DNA of 64,000 nt from an alpha proteobacterium SCGC AAA288-E13 (GCA_000504605.1 AZHQ01000001.1:1-64000); one strand, 5' to 3'. Positions 19,728 to 33,219 are shown, counted from the first letter of the stretch. Numbers and translations are program-made. Notes: generated from the letters alone by a model not told the origin.

Positions 19728-21263
19728 ATGCAAATAAATCCATCTGAAGTAACAAAAATTTTAAAAGAACAAATAAAAAAATTTGGTGAGAAAGCAGAAA
19801 TTACTGAAGTAGGACAAGTATTGTCCGTAGGAGATGGGATTGCTCGTGTTTATGGTTTAGACAATGTACAAGCTGGCGAAATGGTAGAATTTTCTGATGG
19901 ATCAAAAGGTATGGTTTTGAACTTAGAAAACGACAACGTTGGTGTTGTAATTTTTGGTGATGATAGACATATCAAAGAAGGGGATGTTGTTAAAAGAACA
20001 GGTGCGATAGTAGATGCTCCAGTAGGAAAAGAATTGTTAGGAAGAGTTGTAGATGCCCTAGGAAATCCAATAGATGGCAAGGGTGCCTTAGATAAAAAAT
20101 TAAAAAGAAACAAAGTTGAAGTAAAAGCTCCAGGAATTATACCTCGTCAATCTGTAAATGAACCAGTACAAACTGGCTTGAAAGCAATTGATAGCTTGAT
20201 CCCAATTGGAAGAGGGCAAAGAGAATTAATTATTGGTGATAGGCAGACTGGAAAAACTGCAGTAGCAATTGATACAATCATTAATCAGAAAGAAATAAAC
20301 CAAGGTGGTGATGAGAAAAAGAAATTATATTGTGTATATGTAGCTATTGGACAAAAACAGTCAACCGTTGCTCAGATAGTTAAATCGTTAGAAGATGTAG
20401 GAGCAATGGAGTATACAATAATAGTTTCGGCAACGGCCTCTAATCCAGCTCCACTACAATTTTTGGCACCTTATACTGGTTGTACTATGGGTGAATATTT
20501 CAGAGACAACGGTATGCATGCATTAATTATTTATGATGATTTGTCCAAGCATGCTGTGGCTTATAGACAAATGTCACTTTTATTAAGAAGACCACCGGGA
20601 AGAGAAGCTTATCCAGGTGATGTTTTTTATCTTCACAGTAGATTACTCGAAAGAGCTGCAAAACTTAGTGATGATAAAGGTGGTGGATCATTAACAGCGT
20701 TACCAATAATTGAAACACAAGCAGGTGATATTTCTGCTTATATTCCGACTAATGTAATTTCAATTACCGATGGTCAAATTTTTTTAGAAACCGAACTGTT
20801 TAATCAAGGGATAAGACCTGCCGTTAATGTAGGATTATCAGTTTCGAGAGTAGGTTCAGCAGCTCAAACAAAAGCTATGAAAAAAGTTGCTGGTTCAATA
20901 AAGTTGGAATTAGCACAGTATAGAGAAATGGCAGCATTTGCTCAATTTGGTTCGGATCTGGATGCCTCCACACAAAGACTATTAAATAGAGGTTCAAAAT
21001 TAACTGAACTTCTCAAACAAGATCAATATTCTCCCATGTCTGTTGCACAACAAGTAATAGCGGTTTTCTCAGGTGTTAGAGGTTATTTAGACGATGTTGA
21101 ATTAACTGATATCAAAAATCTTGAAAAACAAATTTATGAAAAAGTTAAATCTTCAAATCCTGAAATTATTGAAAATATTAATAACACAGGAAAATTAGAC
21201 GAAGAAACAGAAAAAAAATTAGCATTACTCATAGAAGAATTTAAAAAAAAGAACGACAAGTAG
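19728..21263 (+). CDS. atpA: ATP synthase F1 alpha subunit
   Basis: This is the non-catalytic nucleotide-binding subunit of the F1 hexamer. The 511 residues have the family N-terminus ([14 protein letters not shown]), Walker [11 protein letters not shown], the signature around [17 protein letters not shown] and the conserved [18 protein letters not shown]. Length is typical (about 505-515). It lies directly against atpH and is followed by atpG after 6 bases. Confidence 0.98.
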   Translation: MQINPSEVTKILKEQIKKFGEKAEITEVGQVLSVGDGIARVYGLDNVQAGEMVEFSDGSKGMVLNLENDNVGVVIFGDDRHIKEGDVVKRTGAIVDAPVGKELLGRVVDALGNPIDGKGALDKKLKRNKVEVKAPGIIPRQSVNEPVQTGLKAIDSLIPIGRGQRELIIGDRQTGKTAVAIDTIINQKEINQGGDEKKKLYCVYVAIGQKQSTVAQIVKSLEDVGAMEYTIIVSATASNPAPLQFLAPYTGCTMGEYFRDNGMHALIIYDDLSKHAVAYRQMSLLLRRPPGREAYPGDVFYLHSRLLERAAKLSDDKGGGSLTALPIIETQAGDISAYIPTNVISITDGQIFLETELFNQGIRPAVNVGLSVSRVGSAAQTKAMKKVAGSIKLELAQYREMAAFAQFGSDLDASTQRLLNRGSKLTELLKQDQYSPMSVAQQVIAVFSGVRGYLDDVELTDIKNLEKQIYEKVKSSNPEIIENINNTGKLDEETEKKLALLIEEFKKKNDK

Positions 21264-21269
21264 TATTTT

Positions 21270-22148
21270 ATGCCAAGCTTAGATGATTTAAAAAAAAGAA
21301 TTTCGAGTGTCAAATCAACACAAAAAATCACTAAGGCTATGAAAATGGTGGCTGCGGCAAAGTTAAGAAGAGCCCAAGAGAATGCTGAGAGAGGAAGGCC
21401 CTTTTCAGAAAAAATGAATAATATCATCCTTAACTTAAGTAATTCAATTTCAGATAAAGATAATGCTTCAAAGTTTTTGGTTGGTACCGGAAAAGATACC
21501 ACACATTTATGTGTTGTTATTACTGCGGATAAAGGACTTTGCGGTGGGTTTAACACAAATATATGTAAAAAAGCTAAGAACTATTTTGATAAAATTTTAA
21601 AAGAAGGTAAATCGCTAAAAATTTTTACGGTCGGATTTAAAGGACATGATCAATTAAAAAGAGTCTATGGGAAATATATAATTGAGAAAATAAATTTTAA
21701 GGGATTTAAAAAAATTACTTATAAAGAAGCAGAAAATGTCGGAGAAATTATAATTAAATTATTTAGCGAATCACAATTTGATGTATGTAAAATATTTTAT
21801 AATAAATTTAAGAATGTTATTTCGCAAATCCCCCAAGAACAACAAATAATACCGATTGAAAATCAGAAAAAAGAAGAATTAAAAAAATCAGATAATTTTT
21901 ATGAATTTGAACCTGAAGAAAATGAAATTTTAAATAATTTACTTCCAAGAAACATATCTACTCAAATTTTTAAGGCGTTTCTTGAAAATGCTGCAAGTGA
22001 ACAAGGATCTAGAATGACTGCTATGGATAATGCGACAAGAAACGCTGGAGATTTAGTTGATAAGTTAACAATTACCTATAATAGAAGTAGACAAGCAGAA
22101 ATTACCAAAGAACTTATTGAAATAATATCAGGAGCAGAAAGTTTATAA
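21270..22148 (+). CDS. atpG: ATP synthase F1 gamma subunit
   Basis: Gamma is the rotating central shaft of F1. The 292 residues begin with the conserved LKKRISSVKSTQKITKAMKM coiled-coil segment, include the TADKGLCGGFN motif and end with the matching C-terminal helix (SEQGSRMTAMDNATRNAGDL, then a short tail). Length is normal. It is separated from atpD by 3 bases. Confidence 0.98.
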   Translation: MPSLDDLKKRISSVKSTQKITKAMKMVAAAKLRRAQENAERGRPFSEKMNNIILNLSNSISDKDNASKFLVGTGKDTTHLCVVITADKGLCGGFNTNICKKAKNYFDKILKEGKSLKIFTVGFKGHDQLKRVYGKYIIEKINFKGFKKITYKEAENVGEIIIKLFSESQFDVCKIFYNKFKNVISQIPQEQQIIPIENQKKEELKKSDNFYEFEPEENEILNNLLPRNISTQIFKAFLENAASEQGSRMTAMDNATRNAGDLVDKLTITYNRSRQAEITKELIEIISGAESL

Positions 22149-23575
<1,427 letters not shown>

Positions 23576-23576
<1 letters not shown>

Positions 23577-23977
23577 TGAAAGATACTTATAAAATTGGAA
23601 TAATCAGTCCTGAAAAAGTTGTTTTTTCAGATGAAAATATACAGGAAGTAATATTACCGTCTTATGAAGGAGAAATAGGCATATTAAAAGATCATATATC
23701 TATAATTTCATTTTTAAAACCTGGAATAGTTAAAATTTTAAAGTCTTCTGAAAATGTAAATAGTTTTTTTGTAGAAGATGGAATAATAGAATTTTATAAT
23801 AATAATTTGACTGTTTTGTCTAGCAAAATAGTAAATATAAAAAATTTAAACAAAGAAAAAATTGAACTATTAATAAAAAAAACAGAAAAGATTTTAAACG
23901 ACGAAAAATTAGATGACAATAGTAGATATTTGGCTAATCATAAGATTGACACATTACGATTGTTAAGTTTAAATTAA
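23576..23977 (+). CDS. atpC: ATP synthase F1 epsilon subunit
   Basis: Epsilon is the small rotor subunit that couples gamma to the c ring. The 133 residues show the beta-sandwich pattern ISPEKVVFS, LPSYEGEIGILKDHISIISFLKPGI, followed by a short helical C-terminus. The stop TAA (23975-23977) overlaps the rppH stop on the other strand within TTAA, leaving no space for a terminator. Confidence 0.93.
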
Positions 23978-24453
23978 TTTAATAAGAGTTTTAATTCATT
24001 AACAATTGTCTTATAGATTTTAAGTTTAAAACTTACAACAACATTTGTGAGTTGATTTATATTAATCCATTTCCATTCCTTAAATTCTGCTTTATTTGTT
24101 TTAATATTTATTTCATCTTCACTTCCAACAAATCTCATAATAAACCATTTTTGTTTTTGTCCTCTATACTTACCTTTCCATATTTTTCCTAAAAGATTTT
24201 TTGGTAATTCGTAAGTCAAAAAATTATCAATTTCTTTGATAAGTTTAATACTTTCAATTCCAGTTTCTTCTTTTAATTCTCTACATGCTGCGTAAAAAAA
24301 ATCTTCATTTACCTTTACTCCACCCTGAGGCATCTGCCAAAAATTTACAGGATTATCTATTCTTTTTCCTACAAAAACTTGATTATTTGGGTTTAATAAA
24401 ACAACTCCCGCACCAATCCTTAAAGGAAGTTTTTTCAATTTATCTAATGACAT
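23974..24453 (-). CDS. rppH: RNA pyrophosphohydrolase / dinucleoside polyphosphate Nudix hydrolase
   Basis: This Nudix enzyme is expected to remove pyrophosphate from 5' ends of transcripts, or to cleave diadenosine polyphosphates. The 159 residues start with LPLRIGAGVVLLNPNNQVFVGKR, then FWQMPQGGVK and a complete Nudix box (from GGVKVNED to RELKEETGI), and contain GQKQKWF, typical of the RppH/IalA group. It begins on the last base of ctpA (TAATG) in a minus-strand operon with ctpA, rsfS and nadD. Confidence 0.93.
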   Translation of the reverse strand: MSLDKLKKLPLRIGAGVVLLNPNNQVFVGKRIDNPVNFWQMPQGGVKVNEDFFYAACRELKEETGIESIKLIKEIDNFLTYELPKNLLGKIWKGKYRGQKQKWFIMRFVGSEDEINIKTNKAEFKEWKWININQLTNVVVSFKLKIYKTIVNELKLLLN

Positions 24454-25595
24454 TAACCATTAAATAGCTTTAGAGCAAAATTTAATTGATTATCACTTGC
24501 TGTATTTATTGCAAAATTATCATCCCCTTCTTCTACTTCAAAATCTGGGGTCACACCAACTTCGGAGATAGATTTTCCGGAAGGCAAATAGTATCTCGAA
24601 ATTGTTAATCTTATGGCTCCTTTATTTCTTAATGGTATTATTGATTGAACAGACCCTTTTCCATAGCTATTTTCACCAATTAAAATTGCTCTTTTATGAT
24701 CTTTTAGCGCTCCTGCTACAATTTCAGATGCAGATGCTGATCCATAATTAATTAACACTATAAGAGGCTTGCCATCAATTTGATCACCTTTTTTTGCAAA
24801 CCATTTTCTATTCTCTCTCTTTTGTCTTCCTCTTGTTGATACAATTTCTCCATCATCTAAAAAGAAATCAGAAATTTCAACTGCTTGAGATAGTAATCCA
24901 CCAGGATTGTTTCTTAAATCTAAGATAAATCCATTAATTTCGTTTTCAGATTTAATTTTACTTATTTTATTTTTTAGTTGTCGACTACTGTTTTCATTAA
25001 ATGAAGTTAATCTAAAATAGCCAATATTATTGTCTATAATTTTTGCCGTAACAGATTTTACTTGTATTACTTCTCTAACTATTTTCAATACTATAGCTTT
25101 TTTTTTGCCTTTTCTCCTAATAGTTATCTCAATTGGAGTTCCTGCTGGCCCTCGCATCAAATTAACCGCTTCCATTAAAGTTTTTCCTTGTACCTGAATG
25201 CCATCAATTTGAACTATGTAATCACCAGCTTTAACACCCGCTCTAGCAGCTGGTGTATCATCAATTGGTGATATTACTTTTACAACTCCAGCCTCCATTC
25301 CAACTTCAATGCCAAGACCTCCGAACGCACCTTTTGTTTCGATTTCCATATTATCGAACATTTCTGGGTTCATATAAGATGAATAAGGGTCAAGAGATTG
25401 TAATATTCCATTAATAGCGGCATCCATTACCTCAGCTTGATTTAAATCATCTACGTAATCTTTCTTTATTTTTTCCAAAACTTCGCTGAAAAGGTCAATT
25501 TTTTGGTAAAGCTCATTAGAATTTTCTGCAAAAGTATATTTGTTATGAATTATTAAGAGAAAAAATATAATTATAAATATTTTTATTTTTTTCAT
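24453..25595 (-). CDS. ctpA: Carboxy-terminal processing protease (S41 family)
   Basis: This is a periplasmic serine protease with a PDZ domain. The 380 residues open with a signal peptide (a hydrophobic run to about residue 22, ending FA), then an N-terminal segment, a PDZ domain (GLGIEVGMEAGVVKVISPI, GDYIVQIDG) and the S41 core with the nucleophile in YGSASASEIVAGA and the general-base lysine in SYGKGSVQ. It is shorter than common CtpA proteins (about 430-450) because the C-terminus stops soon after the catalytic core. Its start overlaps the rsfS stop (ATGA). Confidence 0.93.
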   Translation of the reverse strand: MKKIKIFIIIFFLLIIHNKYTFAENSNELYQKIDLFSEVLEKIKKDYVDDLNQAEVMDAAINGILQSLDPYSSYMNPEMFDNMEIETKGAFGGLGIEVGMEAGVVKVISPIDDTPAARAGVKAGDYIVQIDGIQVQGKTLMEAVNLMRGPAGTPIEITIRRKGKKKAIVLKIVREVIQVKSVTAKIIDNNIGYFRLTSFNENSSRQLKNKISKIKSENEINGFILDLRNNPGGLLSQAVEISDFFLDDGEIVSTRGRQKRENRKWFAKKGDQIDGKPLIVLINYGSASASEIVAGALKDHKRAILIGENSYGKGSVQSIIPLRNKGAIRLTISRYYLPSGKSISEVGVTPDFEVEEGDDNFAINTASDNQLNFALKLFNG

Positions 25596-25942
25596 ATCGT
25601 TAATCTTTCTTTTGGAAGGAGTTCAGACCACATTTTTTCTAAATCATAAAAATTTCTTTTTTTTGGATTAAAAATATGAACAATTATATCTATACCATCG
25701 ATAAGCTTCCATTCATTACTATCTTTTCCTTCAAGATGACAATTAGAGATTCCCTCTTTTTTTAATTTTTCAAGTATCATTTCTGATAATGCTTGTAAAT
25801 GTTTCGACGAGGTACCACTGGCAACAATCATATAATCAGCAACTGTACTTTTGCCTTTAAGATCAATTGTTATTACATCAACTGCTTTATTATCATTTAA
25901 AGTTTGCTCTATTGTTGTTTTAAGATAAAGAATCTTTTCCAT
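25592..25942 (-). CDS. rsfS: Ribosome silencing factor
   Basis: RsfS (Iojap/DUF143) binds ribosomal protein L14 and blocks subunit joining when nutrients are short. From ATG at 25942 the protein is 116 residues and shows the family core: DVITIDLKGKSTVADYMIVASGTSSKHLQALSE in parts, and WKLIDGIDIIVHIFNPKKRNFYDLEKMW. A TTG at 25963 overlaps the nadD stop as TTGA and is an alternative start seven residues longer. The nadD-rsfS pairing is widespread in bacteria and supports the assignment. Confidence 0.93.
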   Translation of the reverse strand: MEKILYLKTTIEQTLNDNKAVDVITIDLKGKSTVADYMIVASGTSSKHLQALSEMILEKLKKEGISNCHLEGKDSNEWKLIDGIDIIVHIFNPKKRNFYDLEKMWSELLPKERLTI

Positions 25943-25959
25943 CAATAATTCTAAGACTA

Positions 25960-26496
25960 TCAAATTTTTCTGATTTGGGAAGATGAAATATTTACCTTAT
26001 TAAATTTAATAAATTTCCATCTGTCTTTATGTATTTTCTTAGCCGCTATGGAATTAAGTGATTTTGACTTATATCCCTGTCTATCGAAAACTAAAATTTT
26101 TGCTAATTTTACAATTTCTTTCCATCTATGCCATTTATGAAATTTGATTAGATTGTCAGCTCCCATTATAAAAAAAATATCTAATGTGGCATTTATTTTT
26201 TTTAAAAATCTTATTGAATCGATAGTTTTTCTTGAATTAATTTTAGATTCAAGAAATTCAATTTTGATAAATCTATCTTTTTTTGTAATTCTTTTTGAAA
26301 TTTTAATTCTATCTTCAATATTAATTTTAGACCGTTTCTTAAATTGATTTTTTCGAGCTATGGACCAAATAATATAATTAAGTTTAATTTTTTTTTTTGC
26401 TATCCTTGAAATTGCCAAGTGCCCTTTGTGCGCGGGATCAAAGGTCCCGCCTAATATACCAATTTTAATATTTTTTTTTTTTAAATAATTTAACAC
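25960..26496 (-). CDS. nadD: Nicotinate-nucleotide adenylyltransferase
   Basis: NadD makes deamido-NAD from nicotinate mononucleotide and ATP. The 178 residues show the nucleotidyltransferase motif GGTFDPAHKGHL (about 16-27), the FIMGADNL segment and the C-terminal ISSSQIR. The start is GTG at 26496, 3 bases after proA. The protein ends almost at the SSxxIR motif, making it slightly shorter than typical (about 190-215), but no key motif is lost. Confidence 0.93.
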   Translation of the reverse strand: MLNYLKKKNIKIGILGGTFDPAHKGHLAISRIAKKKIKLNYIIWSIARKNQFKKRSKINIEDRIKISKRITKKDRFIKIEFLESKINSRKTIDSIRFLKKINATLDIFFIMGADNLIKFHKWHRWKEIVKLAKILVFDRQGYKSKSLNSIAAKKIHKDRWKFIKFNKVNISSSQIRKI

Positions 26497-26499
26497 AAA

Positions 26500-27762
26500 C
26501 TATTTTCTTATTTGTCCCTTTCCCTCCAAAATGTACTTATAAGTGGTGAGTTGATTAATGCCGATTGGACCACGGGGAGGGAGTTTGCTGGTTGATATAC
26601 CAACCTCAGCGCCAAAACCAAATTCTCCGCCATCAGCAAACTGTGTTGAAGCATTATGGATAGCTATAGAACTTTTAATATTTGACAGAAATTTTTTAGC
26701 TGTTTTTTTATTTTTTGTTACTATGGAATCTGTGTGAGAAGAACCGTATTTGTTTATATGATCTATAGCCCCCTCTACTCCATTTACACCTTTTACAGAA
26801 ATTGTAGGAGAAAGATATTCTGTTTCCCAGTCTTTTTTTGTTGCAATTTTCATTTTTCCAGAAATAAATTTTTTTATTATTTTATCTCCTATGATTTCAC
26901 ATCCCAGTTTGTTGAGTTGATCTAATATAGGTTCACAATGGCTTTTTAGGCACATTTTATCTATCAATAAAGTTTCAGCAGCTCCACAAATACTAACATT
27001 TCTCATTTTTGAATTTTTAACAACTTCAATTGCCATACTTAAATCTGCTTCTCGATCTACATACACATGACATAAGCCCTCGTAATGCCCAATAATTGAA
27101 ATTGAGGATTTTTTTAGAACTTTCTTAACTAAACCTTTTCCTCCTCTAGGGATTATTACGTCTATGTAATTTTTCATACTTGATAAAAGATAATCAACAT
27201 GATTTCTATCTTTGCTTTCAACAAATTGGACACAATTTTCATCACATTTTTTATTTTTTAGAGCTCTCTTAAAAAGTTTAGCTAATATTTTGTTAGAGTG
27301 AAATGCTTCCGATCCTCCACGCAAAATTGCTACATTGCCAGCTTTGAAACATAGAGTAGAAACATCCGAAGTAACATTTGGTCTGCTTTCGTAAATTACA
27401 CCAATTACACCAATCGGGATAGACACTCTTTTTATAATTAAGCCATTTGGCCTCTTCCAAGAAGATAAAGTCTTTCCTATAGGATCTTTAAATCTTATTA
27501 TTTCTTCTATCGAATTTCTCATTTGTGCAATTTTTTTATTGTTCAATTTAAGTCTGTCAATCATGCTATCTTTAATTTTTTTAAATTTTGCATTAGATAT
27601 ATCTTTTTTATTTGAATCTAGAATTAATTGAGAATAGATTTTTAGATATTGACTAAATTGTTTTAAAACAGAATTTCTCTTATCAATATTTAAGTTAGAT
27701 AAATTTAGAGAAGCAAGTTTTGCTTTTTCACCTATTTTTTCCATGTATAAATTATTAGACAT
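26500..27762 (-). CDS. proA: Glutamate-5-semialdehyde dehydrogenase (gamma-glutamyl phosphate reductase)
   Basis: ProA reduces gamma-glutamyl phosphate with NADPH in proline synthesis. The 420 residues include GVIGVIYESRPNVTSDV, GNVAILRGGSEAFHSN, IPRGGKGL, the catalytic cysteine in NVSICGAAETLL and the C-terminal FGFGAEVGISTSKLPPRGP. It follows proB by 1 base, so both proline genes are coupled. Confidence 0.97.
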   Translation of the reverse strand: MSNNLYMEKIGEKAKLASLNLSNLNIDKRNSVLKQFSQYLKIYSQLILDSNKKDISNAKFKKIKDSMIDRLKLNNKKIAQMRNSIEEIIRFKDPIGKTLSSWKRPNGLIIKRVSIPIGVIGVIYESRPNVTSDVSTLCFKAGNVAILRGGSEAFHSNKILAKLFKRALKNKKCDENCVQFVESKDRNHVDYLLSSMKNYIDVIIPRGGKGLVKKVLKKSSISIIGHYEGLCHVYVDREADLSMAIEVVKNSKMRNVSICGAAETLLIDKMCLKSHCEPILDQLNKLGCEIIGDKIIKKFISGKMKIATKKDWETEYLSPTISVKGVNGVEGAIDHINKYGSSHTDSIVTKNKKTAKKFLSNIKSSIAIHNASTQFADGGEFGFGAEVGISTSKLPPRGPIGINQLTTYKYILEGKGQIRK

Positions 27763-27763
27763 T

Positions 27764-29864
<2,101 letters not shown>

Positions 29865-29882
29865 TTAATGAAGTTGGGGAAT

Positions 29883-30137
29883 TTAATTGGGTTTTACAGA
29901 AACGGATGTTCTGTCAGATTTTATTTTTTTAAATTCTACTTTTCCTTTAATTAAGGAATAGATTGAATGATCTTTTCCCATACCAACGTGATTTCCAGGA
30001 TGAATTTTTGTTCCTCTTTGTCTGATGATTATATTACCTGGAAAAACTATTTGACCTCCATATTTCTTTACTCCAAGTCTTCGTCCGGCACTATCCCTAC
30101 CGTTCCTTGATGATCCACCTGCTTTTTTTGTTGCCAT
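29883..30137 (-). CDS. rpmA: 50S ribosomal protein L27
   Basis: L27 reaches the peptidyl-transferase centre with its N-terminal tail. The 84 residues begin [21 protein letters not shown] and contain the family signature for the [24 protein letters not shown] and [11 protein letters not shown] segments. Length is standard. It lies 24 bases after rplU and 36 bases before obgE in the usual L21-L27-Obg operon. Confidence 0.98.
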   Translation of the reverse strand: MATKKAGGSSRNGRDSAGRRLGVKKYGGQIVFPGNIIIRQRGTKIHPGNHVGMGKDHSIYSLIKGKVEFKKIKSDRTSVSVKPN

Positions 30138-30161
30138 TATCTATACCTTATAAATATCCTA

Positions 30162-30623
30162 TCATTTTTTTTTACTTATAACAGATTTCTTTTTTATATC
30201 TGCAATGATTTTTTTGGGGTTTTTTACTTTATTTTCTGATGCAGATTTCTTTATTACATTTGTGCTAGTTTTCTTTGGCATTTCTTCCTGTGCAATAATT
30301 TTTCCTTCTTTCGAAAAAATCTTAGTAATTTTAATTAAAGATATCGGTTGTCTGTGACCATATTTTTTTCTTGAATTTTTTCTTCTCCTTTTTTTAAAAA
30401 CTAAAACAGTTCTATTTTTAGTGTTTTTTAGAATTGTTGCTTCAACTTTGGCACCCTTAATATTTGGATTACCTATTTCTGTATTTTTATCATCATTTAA
30501 AAAGAGAACGTTTTTAAACTCAACAGTTTTACCTACCTGACTGTCAAGTCTTTCGATTTTAAGAATTTCACTTGCTGAAACCTTATATTGTTTACCACCT
30601 GTTTGAATAATTGCGAAAGACAT
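30162..30623 (-). CDS. rplU: 50S ribosomal protein L21 with basic C-terminal tail
   Basis: L21 binds 23S rRNA in early 50S assembly. Residues 1-103 are the normal L21 fold (FAIIQTGGKQYKVS, VLFLNDDKNTEIGNPNIKGAKVEATIL, KRRRKNSRKKYGHRQP). About 50 further residues form a lysine-, serine- and threonine-rich tail with no evident fold. C-terminal extensions of L21 are known in alphaproteobacteria. A promoter-like site and a 16-base palindrome precede the start. Confidence 0.96.
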   Translation of the reverse strand: MSFAIIQTGGKQYKVSASEILKIERLDSQVGKTVEFKNVLFLNDDKNTEIGNPNIKGAKVEATILKNTKNRTVLVFKKRRRKNSRKKYGHRQPISLIKITKIFSKEGKIIAQEEMPKKTSTNVIKKSASENKVKNPKKIIADIKKKSVISKKK

Positions 30624-30634
30624 TGTTTTAATTT

Positions 30635-30650
30635 CATATTTGGAAATATG
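30635..30650 (-). promoter_or_regulatory. 16-base perfect palindrome in the rplU leader
   Basis: CATATTTGGAAATATG... reads as CATATTT, a centre and AAATATG: the two 7-base arms are exactly complementary around two central bases on either strand. It lies between the predicted -10 box (30654-30659) and the rplU ATG (30623), near the expected transcription start. It could be a protein-binding operator or a small leader hairpin. No regulator is identified. Confidence 0.4.
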
Positions 30651-30653
30651 GGC

Positions 30654-30681
30654 AATATAACTTTCTACTTAACCAAGTCAA
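30654..30681 (-). promoter_or_regulatory. Promoter of rplU-rpmA-obgE
   Basis: On the minus strand TTGACT (30681-30676) and TATATT (30659-30654) match the sigma-70 boxes at 5/6 each, with a 16-base spacer. The site fills the 71-base gap between the gloB stop and the rplU start and predicts a leader of about 25 bases. It implies that the ribosomal genes are transcribed separately from gloB. Confidence 0.65.
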
Positions 30682-30694
30682 GTTTTAACAACGA

Positions 30695-31456
30695 TTAAAA
30701 ACTATCTTTTAAATCTCTGACTTTTCTAAAAACTTTGTAATCCTCTTGGTTTTTCATGTTTAATTTAACTTTTAAATCGTTTTGATTGCATCTTAGAAAA
30801 ATATTTGACTTTAACTCTTCTTCTAGGGTTGTAGGAAGCGTAGGCAAATTATTTGATCTTAATTTCTTTATTTTTTCAAATTTTTTTTTAAGATCAATAT
30901 TATCATTATCATATTTCATACAAAACTCTGCATTTTTATAAGAATATTCATGTCCACAATAAATCTTTGTATTTTTAGGAAGTTTTTTCATTTTATTTAA
31001 TGATGTTAGCATTTGTTGGTGATCACCTTCAAAAATTCTTCCACATCCAAGAGAAAATAATGTATCTCCCGTAAAGGCAATTTTTTCATTTTCAAAGAAG
31101 AAACATATATGGCCCAAGGTATGTCCTGGGATATGTAATATTTTTACTGATGATTTTCCAAAGATCCATTTCACATTATCTTCAAGCGTTATATCAATGC
31201 CAGGGATACGATGTTTGTCACCAACGAAACCAATCACCTTGGCATTATATAATTTTTTTAGTTCAATATTTCCTCCTATATGATCATAGTGATGATGTGT
31301 GTTTAATATATAATCTAGTTTTAAATTTTGTTTTTTAAGAAAAGCAATAACAGGTGAAGCTTCTGAAGGATCAACTACTCCTACTTTTTTAGAAACATTA
31401 TCATTAATGATATACGCATAATTATCAGTTAAACATGATATAGGACTTATATGCAT
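30695..31456 (-). CDS. gloB: Hydroxyacylglutathione hydrolase (glyoxalase II)
   Basis: This metallo-beta-lactamase-fold enzyme hydrolyses S-lactoylglutathione in methylglyoxal detoxification. The 253 residues show the metal motif NTHHHYDHIGG, the second-metal residues in GHTLGHICF and FTGDTLFSLGCGR, and CGHEYS with the glutathione-site region after it. Length matches GloB (about 250-258). It lies 6 bases after metW in the metX-metW-gloB order. Confidence 0.94.
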   Translation of the reverse strand: MHISPISCLTDNYAYIINDNVSKKVGVVDPSEASPVIAFLKKQNLKLDYILNTHHHYDHIGGNIELKKLYNAKVIGFVGDKHRIPGIDITLEDNVKWIFGKSSVKILHIPGHTLGHICFFFENEKIAFTGDTLFSLGCGRIFEGDHQQMLTSLNKMKKLPKNTKIYCGHEYSYKNAEFCMKYDNDNIDLKKKFEKIKKLRSNNLPTLPTTLEEELKSNIFLRCNQNDLKVKLNMKNQEDYKVFRKVRDLKDSF

Positions 31457-31462
31457 AATTAA

Positions 31463-32056
31463 TTATTTTATAAGAAATATTCCAAGTTGTGAAAAAATAT
31501 TTTTGTATAACAGGTTGCCATTTGTAATTTCAGAAATTTTTTCATTTGTTAAACATAAAGATTTATCAATTTTTATGTTTTTTTCTTTACAGAAATTAAC
31601 AAAATCTTGAATTGTGCACATATGTAAATTGGGGGTATTATACCATTCGTTAGGTAAATTTTTAGTTATTGGCATTGTTCCCTTAAATAATAAATGTAAA
31701 CGAATTTTCCAATATCCAAAATTAGGAATTGAAACAATCGTTTGTTTTCCGATTCTAAGCAATTGTCTTAAAACCTTTTCAGGAAAAAGAAAGGCCTGAA
31801 GTGTTTGACTTAGCACAGCATAGTCAAATGATTTGTCGGGGAATTGAACTAATTCTTTTTCTGCATCGCCTTCAATAACCGAAAGACCTTTTGCAATACA
31901 TTTTTGCACGAGATTCTTTTGTGGTTCCAGACCTCTAACATCATTCTGTTGATTGAATTTTAAATATTCCATAAGCGTTCCATCTCCACAACCGATATCT
32001 AACACTCTTTTGTTACTTTGAATTATTTGTGATATTACCTCAAATTCTTTTTTCAT
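31463..32056 (-). CDS. metW: MetW, methionine-pathway methyltransferase-fold protein
   Basis: MetW is a SAM-methyltransferase-like protein that partners with MetX in methionine synthesis in many proteobacteria. The 197 residues from ATG at 32056 contain the SAM-binding [15 protein letters not shown], the family segments [18 protein letters not shown] and [22 protein letters not shown], and [11 protein letters not shown] take the ATG overlapping the metX end by 17 bases rather than a codon 12 residues upstream. Overlap with metX indicates coupled translation. Confidence 0.95.
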   Translation of the reverse strand: MKKEFEVISQIIQSNKRVLDIGCGDGTLMEYLKFNQQNDVRGLEPQKNLVQKCIAKGLSVIEGDAEKELVQFPDKSFDYAVLSQTLQAFLFPEKVLRQLLRIGKQTIVSIPNFGYWKIRLHLLFKGTMPITKNLPNEWYNTPNLHMCTIQDFVNFCKEKNIKIDKSLCLTNEKISEITNGNLLYKNIFSQLGIFLIK

Positions 32057-33179
32057 TATTAATTTCTTTGTAAGTTGAATAAAGAAATTCACTCAACGTT
32101 TTTAAAAATTCTGGTACGTCCAATAAAAAAGAATCATGGCCTTTATCTGAATTGATTTCAACAAAACCAACATTGGCACCACAAGCATTTAAGGCTATAA
32201 CTATTTCTTTATTTTCAATTGTGGGATAAAGCCAATCAGATGAAAATGAAATTATACAAAACTTGGATTTTGTATTTTTAAAAGCTAAGGATAAATTGCC
32301 ATTAAATTGTTTTTCCAGATCAAAATAATCCATAGCTCTAGTAATGTATAGATAACTGTTAGCATCGAATCTATCCACAAACTTTGTTCCTTGATGACGC
32401 AGGTAACTTTCTATCTGAAAATCTGCGTCAAAACTAAATTTTAGACTTCCTTTACCTTGCAATTTTCTTCCAAATTTTTCTTGTAAACCTTGTTTTGAAA
32501 GGTAGGTAATATGTGCCGCCATCCTTGCTACTGCTAAGCCCTTATCTGGAGACAAATTTGTCTTAAAGTAATTTCCATTATTCCAGTTAGGATCAGCCAT
32601 GATCGCCTGTCGTCCCAATTCATCCAACGCAATATTTTGTGCAGAATGACTTGCACTACATGCTATTGGGATAGCAGAATATGTTTTATTGGGATACAAC
32701 GAAGCAAATTGAAGAACCTGCATACCTCCCATTGATCCACCAGTGATTGAAAGTAGTTTATCAATACCCAAATATTCTAATAAGAAAATTTGAGCCCTAA
32801 CCATGTCTCTGATTGTAATAACAGGAAATGTAGTACCAAATAATTCATTAGTGTCAGGATTTATTTCTTTTGGCCCAAAACTACCCATACATCCACCCAA
32901 AACATTTACACAAATGACAAAATATTTATCTGTATCGATTGCTTTTCCAGGTCCTACAGCAGTTATCCACCACCCTTCTTTTTTGGTAATTGGATTAATA
33001 TTTGTAACAAATTGATCTCCGCTTAAAGCATGGAATACAAGTATTGCATTATTCTTACTTTTATTCAAAGTTCCATATGTTTCATAAGCTATAGGAAAAT
33101 TTTTAATTATTTTTCCACAGTCAAGTTCGAGTGATTGATTAACAATCAATTTTTTTATATTTTTTATTTCTTTATTCAT
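32040..33179 (-). CDS. metX: Homoserine O-acyltransferase under SAM-II riboswitch control
   Basis: MetX activates homoserine by acyl transfer for methionine synthesis. From ATG at 33179 it is 379 residues: alpha/beta hydrolase fold with HALSGD, the nucleophile serine in GGSMGGMQ (about 149), the acidic residue in SSDWLYP and the histidine in DKGHDSF. The frame is open a further 14 codons upstream, but those lie in the terminator hairpin of the riboswitch, so ATG 33179 is chosen. MetX enzymes use acetyl- or succinyl-CoA and I cannot tell which applies here. Confidence 0.95.
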   Translation of the reverse strand: MNKEIKNIKKLIVNQSLELDCGKIIKNFPIAYETYGTLNKSKNNAILVFHALSGDQFVTNINPITKKEGWWITAVGPGKAIDTDKYFVICVNVLGGCMGSFGPKEINPDTNELFGTTFPVITIRDMVRAQIFLLEYLGIDKLLSITGGSMGGMQVLQFASLYPNKTYSAIPIACSASHSAQNIALDELGRQAIMADPNWNNGNYFKTNLSPDKGLAVARMAAHITYLSKQGLQEKFGRKLQGKGSLKFSFDADFQIESYLRHQGTKFVDRFDANSYLYITRAMDYFDLEKQFNGNLSLAFKNTKSKFCIISFSSDWLYPTIENKEIVIALNACGANVGFVEINSDKGHDSFLLDVPEFLKTLSEFLYSTYKEINNEKRI

Positions 33180-33193
33180 TTTTTGTTTCAAAC

Positions 33194-33219
33194 AAAAAAA
33201 AAGCCCAGCTAAACTGGGC
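33194..33219 (-). terminator. Intrinsic terminator of the metX leader
   Basis: On the minus strand GCCCAG, a 5-base loop and CTGGGC (33219-33203) form a GC-rich stem followed by nine T residues (33202-33194). It lies between the SAM-II aptamer and the metX start, where premature termination would switch the gene off. Its loop and 3' arm (33213-33206) are exactly complementary to an aptamer strand at 33238-33231. Confidence 0.88.

Noticed and set aside
24453..25595. Truncated or broken ctpA because of its short length
   Set aside because: Signal peptide, PDZ, serine and lysine motifs are all present and the frame is uninterrupted; only the C-terminal tail is shorter.
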